Origin: Vitellaria paradoxa
Lineage: Eukaryota; Streptophyta; Magnoliopsida; Ericales; Sapotaceae
Direction: 5' to 3'
Length of the DNA stretch: 64,000 nt
NCBI GenBank assembly: GCA_019916065.1
Contig: CM034244.1
Location: 24,978,471 to 25,042,470, forward strand
The number at the start of each line of letters is the position of its first letter. The stretch's first letter is position 1. The position numbers and the translations under genes are program-made. Of this stretch, positions 22,350-33,849 are shown one piece after another. The notes beneath the pieces were generated by a model that worked only from the letters and a program-made list of their open reading frames with translations, was not told where the DNA came from and did no database searches.

Positions 22350-23209
22350 TGTAAAGTCTTGTGGCAAATCCAATCAAAATCTTAGTTAAATTAGGAATGC
22401 TATTCAAGTTTCCTAAAGTGATGCAAATTGAAGATTTGAAGAATTCTAAACAATTAAGGAGATAAAATGAATCAAGTTGACCAAGATTTTGAAGAATTCT
22501 AATTGGTGTGAAGGATTACAAAACCTAATGGAATTCGGACGCAGCCCTCTGGAACATGAATGGAATTCCAGTGTACCTCGCAGGCACGGCGCGGGGAGCG
22601 CGCGGGTGCGCCCCAAGCACGCAGGCAGCCCGAAGGGAGCGCGCGGGTGCGCCAAGGTGTCTTAGAAATTCCAGTGAGGTTCGCAGGCTGGAGGATGGGA
22701 GCGCGAGGGTGCGCCAGTGTTATTTCCTAAAGCGCAAAAATTCCAGTGCAGGTCGCAGGCTGGAGGATGGGAGCGCGAGGGATCGAGCTATGAATATTTT
22801 GTTCGGATTAAATTTCCTATTTTGCTAAACTAGGGCAACTTTGTAATCCTATATATATGTGAAACCAACTCTGTTATTATAATGAGGTGGGAGAACATAT
22901 TATAGGGACCTAGAGAAAGAGTCTTTGAGTATTGAGAGCTTTCATGTTCTTTCTCTAAATTTATCTTGTATTTTCTTTTCACTTTCTGTGTGAGGCAGAA
23001 AGCCTACTTGTAGGGTTTATCGAGTGATTCGAGCGAGAGTGACGAAAGGATTCGTGCGAGTGATTCGTAGAGAGTCTGAGTAGAGTCTTGTAACCCGTTG
23101 ATAGTGGGATTGTAAATAGAGGTTTTTCTCCCTGTGATAGGGTTTCCTCGTTATTCTCTTGTGTGATTACTTTCACTGTGTGTGTGATTGTGTGGGTTTG
23201 GAATTTTCA
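22350..23209 (+). repeat. TR-GAG 3' LTR (860 bp)
   Basis: Near-identical to the 5' LTR. By eye there are six substitutions, all transitions, plus one fewer TG dinucleotide. It is followed by the CAACT target duplicate. Confidence 0.95.
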
Positions 23210-24290
23210 CAACTCTCAATTTCAGATGGGTTAATCACTTCACAAAGTGATGTGCATGCAACTATTAACTAAAGTTCACGTAAAAGAACAAATAGATTAG
23301 AAGGATATCTTCGTTAAAAGTTCGTTATTTCCAAAAACTCAGTTTTATACTCTCGTTTAAGGTTATAAATTCGGAAAAATATTCTTTGATATTACTTGGG
23401 TTCAAACCAAATTTTACTTTGTTCAAAAATATCAACGCCAAGTTTTAATAGAAAACCCTTACCAGTGATTACAGAAAATATAGTCAAGGGTTTCTATTTT
23501 CAAAAGTTTTTGAAACAAATAAATTATATCTGAAATAAGTAGATCCCCAAGCATAAGTTTTCACAAACCATGCTAAAGATCTACACACATCCCATTGTTT
23601 GTAATAACCCACCTTCCTTGATTCGTTGAATTAAGAAGAATAAGTTTACGCTAGCATGATTTCAAGATGCATAATAATAAACAAATCATCAAACCAATCA
23701 ATGAATCGAAAAGATAATATTATTAAATCAATAAATAAAAATACTGCACTTCGAAACTAAATCCAATGCAAAACAATGAATAATGAAAACCATTAAAACT
23801 CCTACGAATGCTCTACCAAGTCTTAAAAACATTCTCCACACATCAAATCACAATAAACTCTTTCTAAACATATGAAAAGACGTAGAGTAAAAGTTGCCAA
23901 CACGACCATACAATGTTAATATATATAGTGAAAGTCGAAAACCCTAAAAAAAACTGATGAAATCGCACTGTGTAACCCGCTGTGGTCTAGACCACTTGCC
24001 AGGGTTTCCAAACCATAGTATCCTCTCTTTAGTTTCTTCTTGCTTCTCCAGCTTAGCCTTTGACCTAGTCCAGACCACCCATGGGGGTGTCCGGACCACG
24101 GTGTCCTCTCCATTATCTGAATCGCTTTTATCACTGCTAATTATGATTATTTTATCATTTTTCCCACAATTTAGAAAATAGACTCAATAATTGATAAAAA
24201 TAACAAAACTCTTAAATTTATTACTTTAATGCATGAATTAAAGTCAAAATATGGAGTTTGCAATTACACTTTTCAAGTGTAATAAAAACA

Positions 24291-24904
24291 TATGGGATTG
24301 CTTATCTAATGTGTGTCCAATGTGCCTCATGAGCATGGATAGGGAAGCTCTGGCCCAAAAGCTGCTTCTCTTGTCACATAGATTTTTTAAAGATAGCTAA
24401 ATGACTGATTTACTCCTCTTCTTTGATATAAAAAGCAAAAAAGTCTTTTCCCAATCATAAGCTTTTTGACCTATGAACATTTTGCCTACTATTTCAAGCA
24501 AAAATCTAAGAGGATGACAATGGGCTAACGGAATGTTCAGTCTTAAAGTGGTTTTGCATCTTCATCATCTAGCTCAGATCTATGGTGTGGAATCAGATTG
24601 GGGAAGCTATCTCATCAAGGATTAAAGGTGGATTTTTTTATAGGTTGAGGTAAGTTGTAGGTTTGTCTACTAAGTAAGGTTAAGAAGTATTATAGACAAA
24701 TAGGTCAATGGGTTTTGGTTGGAAAAACTTATAATACTTTCCTTTAAATACCTTGTAACCTCTTTTTATATAGTGAAGATTTCTAGTATGATCCACTCAA
24801 AAATCCAGGGTTATTTCTTCTTTGATTTCAAAGGAGTCCTTACTCTTGTCAACAAATCCTAGTGTATTTGTGGTGGGTGCTTTTGTTGAGTTAACTTTTA
24901 CTCA
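24291..24904 (+). repeat. 3' LTR of the SIRE-like element, right part
   Basis: It continues the LTR after LTR-X. Features typical of SIRE LTR ends are present: ACCTTGTAACCTCTTTTTAT (about 24750), then GGTGGGTGCTTTTGTTGAG and a CTTTTACTCA end candidate at 24904. The exact end is not fixed because no matching 5' LTR is in view. Confidence 0.6.
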
Positions 24905-27900
24905 TAAATGGTTGTTAGCTTCCTGATTTACTGCTAATTTTAAATACTTGGAATTGGTTTGGGACTTTTGCCTTTTTTATTGATTTAATCAAATAAAAAA
25001 TAAAAAAAATATTTATTTTTATTGATTAAATCAATAAATTAATTATTTTATCCTTCATTGTTGATTATAATGTTCATGTTATGGATGATATAGTGGTCAC
25101 AACAGTAATCCAATCTACGGATATGGATATTAGATTTATGTTTATTTTTAACTATAATATTAATATTATGATGATATTAGATGTTCACCATAGTGTTTGA
25201 ATTTATTATTATGAATACTAGAATATTGAATTTTACATTCATACCATGCATGTTATGGTTATCCACATGCCCAAATATGATACTAAATGTTAGGCCTATT
25301 AATAATTTATAATATTATAGGTATTATTATTTATTTAGTTACATATAATTATGTGAGAATCTAGATTTCTGTATTTATATGTTATACTAGAAAAATGCAC
25401 ATGCGTTGCACGTATATGTTTATTCTTTTATGCATCTAAATTTACAAAATAAGCTAACAATGAAAAAAATTATTATTTTAAAAAAATAAACCTACATTAG
25501 AATCTTTATATCTTTTTTATGTTGAGTTGTGATGTTGAGTTGTGTTACAGCTTCATTAATATCTTCAGATGAAATGTCCATTTCTTCCACTTTGTCATCT
25601 TCCTCATCTATGCTATTGATTCTATTTTTATATATTCTTGCCATTAACAACTTTGTACCATTTATTCATTATGCTAATTCCAGAATTTTTAAGAGTACAA
25701 ACCTGTTTTCAAATTAAAATAGGCTTTACTAATATAAGACTTGACTTTTTGAACAATCATTTTCACAAGATTGATGCTTACAATCCTCAGTGCTTCAAGT
25801 TTACTAAGAACATGGGTATACATTTCTACTTTTTAAACATGCACAGGTAATGGTCTTTGAAATGGTTTTATTTACTACTCCTATCCAATCTCTTCAAATA
25901 AATTAAAATTTTCATTAACTTTGTACTAAAATTAAATTCAAGTTAATTAACGTCCAAAATTGAAGAAACAAAGCAGCAATTGCATCGGATTACCCACCAA
26001 ACCAATATAAAATGCATATGCCAATTGTTCAACATCCATAGAAACACATCACGTCAATATTGTTTTGGTTAAATTTTTTGTTCTACTTATCATTTTACCA
26101 TGATTTTAGAAATAAAAATTATATTCTACATTAGCTCTATAGTAGAAGTTAGCAAAGAACAAGTAGTAAAAAGAACAATATAGTAGGATAACATCACAAT
26201 TGTATTATACACTACAGTGCATAATAGCACTACATAGCTCCATCTTCTAACCCAGCAGCATCCCAAATTATACAAGGGCAATAGAATATTAATCTATCAA
26301 GAACCAGTAAGTCAGCCTCGCTGTGAAAAAACTAGAAAATTAGTCTCATTATGCAAGAACTACCAAGTTAGTATCAGGAAATTGCCAACTGGCACTGCTT
26401 CAACTCATTCTTTATGTAGTTCCACAATTGAGGGTTACCACAAAAAAAAAAAAAAGAAAGAAAATTTGAAATTAATATATGACTAGAAGGTTCTACTGAA
26501 AAGTTACACAAGAACTTACTATTACTTTCCATCTATATCTATAGATTGAATGTTAGTGCATTTAGAATATAGAGAAGGGGCGTAATTGATCTCTCGTGCA
26601 TAAACATTGAGATATAGCAAAAGCAAAAGGTAACTGAAAAAAAAAAAAAAAGACATTTCATACCATTGAGATATAGCAAGTATCACCTATATCGAACCAC
26701 ACAATTCAAAAGGATATTAAGGTAAAAACTTATTCTATCTTTCTGTCATTGTATCAGTAAAGTGTGCACTTCTTATTTCATCGATCACAATTCTAATATA
26801 ACTTTCCCATGGCATGCAAAGACCTTTTTGACACCAAGTAAAAAATATGTAAAAAAAAAAAAAATGTTAAAAACAATTGTGGCTTTCATACTTCGTGGCT
26901 GTACATTCAATGAGAACATGCTTTCTCTTCAAAGTAATGGTAGAATGAGCACCATTGATAATTAAAGGTAATGATAAAATAATTTTATATAAAGAATACA
27001 ATTCTTTATAATCAGCTTATTATGCTTATCACCATTAGGCCAATCTTGATTAGGATAATTGCAAGATGGAACATGAAAAAGTAGTTAAAAGTGGTAAAGT
27101 TCCATAAGATGTAAGAGAAGTTGGAATTAATTTAGTATAATAGTTGATAATGTAAGAGAGTCATAGACACTAAGCAACAAGTTCAAACATATTTTTAAAT
27201 AAATGAAATTAAGAAAAAGTATCAAAGAGGATAACTGCTACAAATGCCAAAAACAAAAAATAACCTATTTTCCTTTATCCAGAGAATGGTGTTAGCCCTA
27301 GAAGTCTCAATGATGTGCTCATTGTCAAGACAAGGTCCCTAGCGAAATTTGTTCTTTTGGGCTCAAGTATTATCCAATCTGGTTGCTGGTATAGGCATCG
27401 GAGGATATATCACTTCTTCTCTACCTTTTTTGCAACAATACTTGGGCAAAGTAATGAACATTCCCTGATACATACGTAGGTTAGGGTTTAAAGCCTTTTT
27501 CTTTACTCTTTCAACCTATTTTTCTTGCTCTCAATGGTTGAGGTTCGCTCCAATTCCTAAACCCAAGATCCCTCTTTTAAATTGTACAAGCTCAGTCATG
27601 TCTTACTAGTTTTTGCCTAGCTCTCTATCTGGGCGAAACCTCATTCTTTTGTAAACCCTTTCAAGTTGAGGGAATTTTTCTCATTTTCTTTTGTACTAAG
27701 CAGGGTAGCCTTCTGTGTTTAGTTTTTCAACATCGCCATCAGACATCGGCTTGCAGATGAAGCTATTAATCTCTGATGTAGATTGTGAAGCATAGGCTTA
27801 GGCTGGATCGATCGGGGCAAATTCCTAAATGTCAAGGAGTTGATGCGTTCCTGTGAGGACTCGAGGGTTGAAAAAGCGTACTTCTCCTAGATCTTTGTTG

Positions 27901-28090
27901 AAGCTAGCAAGTTGCTTTCAGTTCTGTAGTCTAATTGATAAGGAGAGAAGAGTATCTCATCTTGGCTAAAGTAGCTTCCCTATAATGGTCAAGGGACATC
28001 CTTCCAAGTAATAGGATACCTTGGGCTTGGAAGGGCATCTATGGAAGGTGGATCTGAGGATTCTGACTTTGTACAGATCACCGTCATTTT
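24905..28090. other. Unassigned AT-rich DNA with a hairpin and homopolymer runs
   Basis: A 28 bp inverted repeat lies at 24976-25038 (TTTATTGATTTAATCA and its complement). At about 25386-25420 a TATACTAGAAAAATGCACAT stretch followed by GCGTTGCACG resembles 5' ends of some plant Helitrons, but no 3' hairpin-CTRR end was located. A-runs occur near 26440, 26640 and 26850. No gene was recognised; open frames here are under 75 codons. Confidence 0.45.
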
Positions 28091-28570
28091 TTAATAGTCA
28101 AAGAGAGAGATTGGCTGATGCAGCATGCGGCTTGCTGATTGTTGTGCTGATTTTATTGGGGCCCAAGGTATGTCAATCCTCTGGCTAATTACTAATAGAG
28201 TATAGTGGGATGGATGAGCAGCAAGGTTAGTAAAGCAAGCATTGTGGAAGGCCGGTCTGAGTTGGTTTGAGATTGGATTAGCAAGTATATGAGAGCTGTG
28301 ATTTGAGATTGGTAGTTGAGGTGTAAAGCTAGTTGTTTCAATGTTATGGGAATGGTTGGTTGAGGCTCCTTTATCGATGGTGGCGATGAGATCTAGCATT
28401 AAATAAAGGTTGGTGGATAGAATTCTAACAATCGTCCCCTCATCTTCTACCAAGCAGGATAGGTCCAATACTTCCTCTGATAAGGTGATGTCGACTTTAG
28501 CTTGATCTAGCACTGGGTTAGCATTGACATTTGGAGGTGCTAGAGCTTGTAATGCTATCAACTCGTACAT
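28091..28570 (-). CDS. Unrecognised open frame, 159 codons
   Basis: An ATG-initiated frame encodes an acidic N-terminal half (LSEEVLDLSCLVEDEGT) and a His/Ser/Asn-rich C-terminal half. I recognise no domain, zinc finger, signal peptide or membrane segment. It sits among repeats with no neighbouring gene, and codon use looks unremarkable. It may be a remnant of an element's gag or a chance frame; nothing in the sequence shows expression. Confidence 0.25.
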   Translation of the reverse strand: MYELIALQALAPPNVNANPVLDQAKVDITLSEEVLDLSCLVEDEGTIVRILSTNLYLMLDLIATIDKGASTNHSHNIETTSFTPQLPISNHSSHILANPISNQLRPAFHNACFTNLAAHPSHYTLLVISQRIDIPWAPIKSAQQSASRMLHQPISLFDY

Positions 28571-30699
28571 ATATATGTCAAGGAGAATTTTCAGAGCCTT
28601 TTTACTATTCTAGATCCTCTGAGCTACGGCTAATTCTGTTGATGTGAATGGCAAAGGCAGAGGAGCTCGTATGTGAGCAAGTAATATTTGGGTATGTAGA
28701 GAGATGGGAATATAGGCTAGTGATCAGTTGAGAGCTAAAGTCAGGGTGGCAATTTGTTGGTCACTTAGAAAAAAAGGTTTGAGGGTTTAGTAAGAATGTT
28801 GTCATTCTTGAGATGATGGCAAATAGGTTTCCAAAGAAGGATGAAAATAATGTGCTTGGCAGACCACTTGTAGTAGAGGTGGTTATAGTTGAAGGGATGT
28901 CAGAAGTGATTTTATTAGGAGTGAGGTCAGCAGTGAAACCTGGGACTAGTTATAGCTAGCTTGTTCCTTCTGATGTAGTTGTGACAGGTGCTTAAACTCC
29001 AAAGGTAATAATAGTGACTGCTTCAGATGAGGATGCTATTTTTTTGGCTCTGGATCTAGTGTTGATAGAAGAGCGTTGAAGATTATGAGCAGAGCGAATG
29101 GTATTGATAGTACCTATTATAAAAATGAAAGTTTATTAAAAATGATTTTGATTGGAATTTTATTTGATTTTATTTATAGGGTCATCCTTGTTACGAGGGA
29201 AAAATGATGAGAATAATATGAATTGTTACAAAGAGATTGTCACAGAAGCCCTTGTTTTATTACCTTGTCCTATTCAAATTTGTCATTGGAAAAACTATTA
29301 CAAATAAATGAATTGAATGAATTAAAATGAGCATTCACTTTGTAAAATGTAGTTAATACTTTTACATTGCGGAATCAAAATGAAATAAAAATCCTATCTA
29401 CTCTTGAGTCTTCGAACATCATTCTTGATCTTTAATTGTCTAGCTAGGTGGAACTTTCTCTTTATTTGAATGGGTGCTCCTTATTGACTCAACTAAGTTT
29501 TTATCTTTGTATATTTTAGTTCATATCTACCAGAATATTGATAGAGTTTTAGGTTGAAACTTTGATGAATTTGTAGTGTGAAGTTTTATTGAAAATCCCA
29601 CCTTAAATCCAATAAAGTTTCAATTTGAAACTGTTGCAGATTTTTGGGCAGGGTTTTGACAAAACTGTAAATTTGAATAGAAATTTGGAGAAACTCTAAC
29701 CTGGGATTTCTATCCCAAATCCAGAGCTTCAAGTTGAAACTGTGACTAGATTTGAAGATGAAAACTCTAAGGATTGTTTCTTAAAATTTCTGCCTAGGTT
29801 TAGTGATTCTACCTAATCTCAAACTCAAATCCGACAGAGTTTTGGGTCGAGACTTTTGATAGTTTTGAGGCGAGATTTGATAAAATATTGGTTTTGGACT
29901 AGGATATGCATTAACTTTAAGTTAGCAAGAAAATGTAAGGCAAAACTTAGACATAAGTGGTAATCTCTTTGTTTTATTAAAATAGTGAACCTCAAAGGTT
30001 TGCTATGCTTGAATGAATGGCCTATCTGAGACAACAATGAGTTGTCTCCTCTATTATGTCTAGATAAATGTATGTTGAATGTAATCACAAGGAACAAACG
30101 AGTTAGCACTATTCTCTCCAATGTTTTATAAAAATTAGATTATGCAAGGCTCTAGCCTATAGCTTGACTATATATGCATGAGGTTGATAGTTTAACTTAA
30201 TGCATCCTAGAAGGTTACCAGCCATTGGATCTTCAAACCTATAGTTTCCTAAAGAAAACCTTCTCAAGTTGGTGATTCATTCGGAAAGAAGTTTGGTATG
30301 CTTGTCAAGAGGACTTCATGCATAGTCACAACCTTAAAGGACCTGCTGACCTCCCTCAACAAACTTGAGAATAATAGAGGTTATACAGAATACGCTCAAT
30401 GAAGTGCACAGTGTGTGATTTAGGAGAGATGAGTTTATGACAGATAGGGAAAGTAGTAAAGCATTCACCCTGTTTATTTATACATTTACAAAACAAAGCA
30501 TGATATATACATACACATAGTTTTATTTGCATTAAATGGGTTAGTTATGCATCATAAATGAATAGTAAAATTTTTACATCCTGGTGGAAAATGAGGTGCA
30601 TGCTTTGATTAGATAAACTAGAGATTATGGTGTAAGATAACAACTATGAAGAGGGGAAATTGGGGTTGAACCCTCGAAGCAAGAGATGGGGTCCCCAGC
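28571..30699. other. Unassigned region with about 110 bp degenerate tandem units
   Basis: Between about 29531 and 29890, three or four units with starts 110-112 bp apart (29605, 29717, 29827) share AAATCC...AGAGTTT...TTGAAACT motifs. The rest carries no recognisable coding signal. Just before the GR1 copy, near 30690, GGGGTCCCCAGCGAAGTT resembles the phrase found near LTRs of Tat/Ogre-type elements. Confidence 0.5.
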
Positions 30700-31629
30700 G
30701 AAGTTACCACCTATTAGGACTTGCTTCGCATGCCGTGCCTATGGCCATGCGTCGTAGTCTTTATTGTGACATGGTGCGTCTGAGATTGTCCAAATGTGAA
30801 CAACTATGCTTTATTTGAAATAGGCTCTTGATTACAAAGACTAGGAGTCGTTGCCCGATATTTTCAAAATGGGTGTGTCTAGAAACTAGAATTTTGATTA
30901 TGATTCAAATATGTTGATTTAAAATTTTGAAATTATGGTAAATGGACCTTTTTAGTAACTTTTGACTAGTCTATGTAATCAAAGATAATGGGTCCGAGGG
31001 TTCAACTACACATGGAAACTGTTACGCTTGGATATCTAGGGATATCTAGAGTCCCTTTCTACTCTTTGTAATCACAATATCACAACATAATGTTCCAGTT
31101 TATAATGATCATAACATACAACCCATTGAAGCATAGGATGTGTGAATATTAGGCTACTGAGCCTAACCCGTGTGCGCAAGTGTAGTGCAATATTTGCCTA
31201 CATATGGGAACTTATGTAGTCCTTATGCATATGGGTGTGTGTGCTAGAAATGAAGCGTGAATTGAAAGATGGTTTATAAAGACCGGAGTGCTCAAGCTAC
31301 CTATGTACCCTAAAAAGGGATCATGTCTACGTGGCTTTAGGCTTATGGTAAAACTATGCTAATTGTGTGTTGGAGCCACACTCCAAGTTAGCGACTCACA
31401 CTGATGGTCTATGAAGAATGGGGTTACCAAACTCAAGCTATCTACTTAAGTTACTTACGTACCCTAAAAATGGAACAGGTCTATGTAGCTCTGAGACGGT
31501 TTACACCTTGTGCGGATGTGATGTGCAGATTAGAATGCCATGGATGATAAATTGATTGGCCTCAGGCATAAAGAGCCTCATCATTAGCCAGGATTAACTA
31601 AGTATATGAAGGGTGACCAATAAGGTCAA

Positions 31630-33710
31630 TGATTACACTTGGAAAGTATAATCATAAATCTTGATTTCCATGTTAATACTGGTGATTTGTGTTTTAATAT
31701 TTCTGTTTTAGTTTAATTTTGTTTATTTATGTTAGTTTGTTCATTTATGCAAGTTTAGTAGAAAATATACTAGAATAGATTGTTAGAATAGAAGAAAACA
31801 AAATTTTAACATGGAAGGAATTCCAAAAATTAATAGTAGTTTTCAGCAAATCTATAGTAAACATCTCAGCTTTTTAAAATGTATCATGGATCAAAATTCA
31901 AGTTCATTTGAGCCATGAAACATTGCTTAAAATTCAAGGTTGGAAAGCTAGACAAATCCTAATCATGGTACAATTTGGGGCATAATCTAAGTTTTCGGTG
32001 TCCAATTGATGTGAATCAAAAGCCCAAATCAATTACACATTCAAAGCTACAATTTTCACGTAGAGCCCAAGTCCAAAGAGGTCTACAATTGCCCCAAAAT
32101 CATGTTGCAAAGTTACACAATTTGAATTCTTTGAATGGTTCAACACAACACCTGTCAGTATTTGGGCCATAACTTTTTACTTCTCCATTTGATGCGATTC
32201 TTTTTTGTTGGAAAGAAGGGTCGAAGGGCTACAACTTTTGCATTGAAGCTAAAATTGAGTATATTGTCTCCTAGCGTCTGAATGTCATTTTAGCATCCGA
32301 ATGCCGCGCACTCGAGCCTTTAGATTCTAGGGTTTTCTTAGTTTTCTATAAATACCAATGATGTATTAGACTTTGATATGACTGTTCATATATTTTAGGT
32401 TTAGTTTTCTTTCAGTTTTCCTTTAATTTATAGAGTATTATATTTAGTTTTTCATTCAAGTTTGGATCAAAGCTTTGATATAAATAGCAGTTTCATACAA
32501 GTTACAGCGCTTTCATCTATGGAGTTTTCCTTTCTTTACCTTCTCTTTTATTTTCTGTTTTACTTATTTCTTTAATATGCTAGTGGAGGTCCATACTTAA
32601 TTCAACCCATCAATGATGGGTGGATCCTTATTGGATTGTTAGATGTGACCGAATCTGAGCATATAATGTAAATCTGTATGTTCGGGTTCTTATTTTCCTA
32701 GATTTGTAATCTAATATTTTCAAAACCTTCGAAAACATATGTAGCTGATTATATTTCCTTAAAATCATTGATAACTACATATAATTAGAAATTTCTTGAT
32801 ACTTTGAAAATATAAGAGACAAATCTAGACTTGTTTTCTAGTTTTCTTCTTCCTTTGGTTTTCAAAACATTCGAAAACTTGTAACATCGATCATATTTTG
32901 TTGAAATCCTTGATGACGTTACTTGATTAAAACGTTCTTTGTATTTTGAAATCAAGGAAAAAATTTTGGGGTAAAGAATCTATATGTTCAGGTTCTTGTT
33001 TTCCTAGATCTATAATCTAATATTTTCGAAATCTTTGAAAACGTATGTAGTTGATTATATTTCCTTAAAATCACTAATAACTACATATGATTAGAAATTT
33101 CTTGATACTTTGAAAATATAAGAGACAAATCTAGACTTGTTTTCTAGTTTTCTTCTTCCTTTAGTTTTCAAAACATTTGAAAACTTGTAACATCGATCAT
33201 ATTTTGTTGAAATCCTTGATGATGTCACTTGATTAAAACGGTCTTTATATTTTGAAATCAAAGAAAAATTTTGGGGCAAAGAATGGTTTTTAAGATGCAA
33301 TCTCTTTGATTTTATTTATCCTAAGCGTGATTTTAGAATAGTGCTTTGGATTATCTGTTTTCACAATGAAATATTTCTGGTTTACTTTTCCTAAACTTGA
33401 GTTGTAAACTGAGACAAAAATTCACATCTAACATGATAATAAGGTATTTGCCTGGATTGGTCGATATGAGGTTAAGTCCTTTTTTTAATTACTTGCAATT
33501 TATTTTATTTGTTTATTAGTTAGATAATCAACCTTTTAAAAACCATTTTACTCTATTGTTTTTAAAAAGGAGAACAATAGGTTAGAAGAACTTAGAAACC
33601 CTAAGCTTCAATCAAGTTCTCTGTGGATACGATCCTGGTCTCACTAGGTAAAACTACACCGTACTCTCTTGTGCTTGGGAGAATTTTGATTGCATTATTT
33701 AGAAGTGTCA
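31630..33710 (-). mobile_element. Solo LTR of family LTR-X inside GR1 copy A
   Basis: 2081 bp, plus-strand start TGATTACACTTGG and end AAGTGTCA, flanked by GTCAA (31625-31629) and GTCAG (33711-33715). Copy C of the host repeat reads AAGGCCAGTGTTG at the matching place, so the original site here was AAGGTCAGTGTTG and GTCAG is the target duplication. Near its right end are the inverted family marks (GTGGATACGATCCTGG, CTTGTGCTTGGG). It is longer than the 17.7 kb copy, partly through a 307 bp internal duplication. Confidence 0.8.
32671..33284. repeat. 307 bp tandem duplication inside the LTR-X copy
   Basis: Units 32671-32977 and about 32978-33284 start AATCTGTATGTTCGGG and AATCTATATGTTCAGG and stay aligned to a shared AAATTTTGGGG(T/C)AAAGAAT end. 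Roughly nine of ten bases agree by eye. Confidence 0.85.
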
Positions 33711-33849
33711 GTCAGTGTTGTATATAGGATTAGTGTGAAGGAGTCCCACTCTTGATATAGGATGAGGGAAAGAAAGAGCCTAGCTTTAGATATGGATTTG
33801 GAGTAATCATCTTTGTATTCTTAGAGCCTAGCTCTAAGACTGAAATAAA

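Larger units (their letters stand above)
18107..23214. mobile_element. Complete gag-only LTR retrotransposon (TR-GAG type)
   Basis: The element proper is 18112-23209 (5098 bp), flanked by the perfect duplication CAACT (18107-18111, 23210-23214). It has two LTRs of 862 and 860 bp, an iMet-type primer site, one gag gene, a 1.2 kb non-coding tail and a polypurine tract. No protease, reverse transcriptase, RNase H or integrase is present. Non-autonomous elements keeping only gag have been described in plants as TR-GAG. The gag and polypurine tract are SIRE-like, so a SIRE/Maximus element is the likely helper. The LTRs differ by 6 substitutions and one TG unit, so the insertion is recent. Confidence 0.92.
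17712..24285 (+). mobile_element. Solo LTR of family 'LTR-X', split by a TR-GAG element
   Basis: Left part 17712-18111 and right part 23215-24285, about 1.47 kb in total. It starts TGACCGTCTCTAAATATTGC, then CCCCCAAGTGCAAGGGTG and GGTCGAATCCACAAGG, and ends TTTTCAAGTGTAATAA. The inverted copy at 31630-33710 has the same ends (TGACACTTCTAAATAATGC... and ...CCAAGTGTAATCA). Flanks are GAACA (17707-17711) and AAACA (24286-24290), 4 of 5 identical. Insertion into the SIRE-like LTR is clear because that LTR resumes immediately afterwards. No coding sequence was seen, and I cannot assign the family. Confidence 0.7.
12484..24904 (+). mobile_element. SIRE/Maximus-like Ty1/copia element, 5'-truncated and nested
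   Basis: It contains the C-terminal end of copia pol (12484-13136), an env-like third region (about 15330-16850), a polypurine tract (17362-17375) and a 3' LTR (17376-17711 plus 24291-24904). Pol followed by an env-like reading frame and the tract CCAAAGAGGGAGAT before TGTAAGTG is the SIRE/Maximus arrangement. The 5' side is lost at the junction with the inverted Tekay LTR. The 3' LTR is split by LTR-X (17712-24285), which carries a TR-GAG element. The right end of the LTR is uncertain by some tens of bases. Confidence 0.75.
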
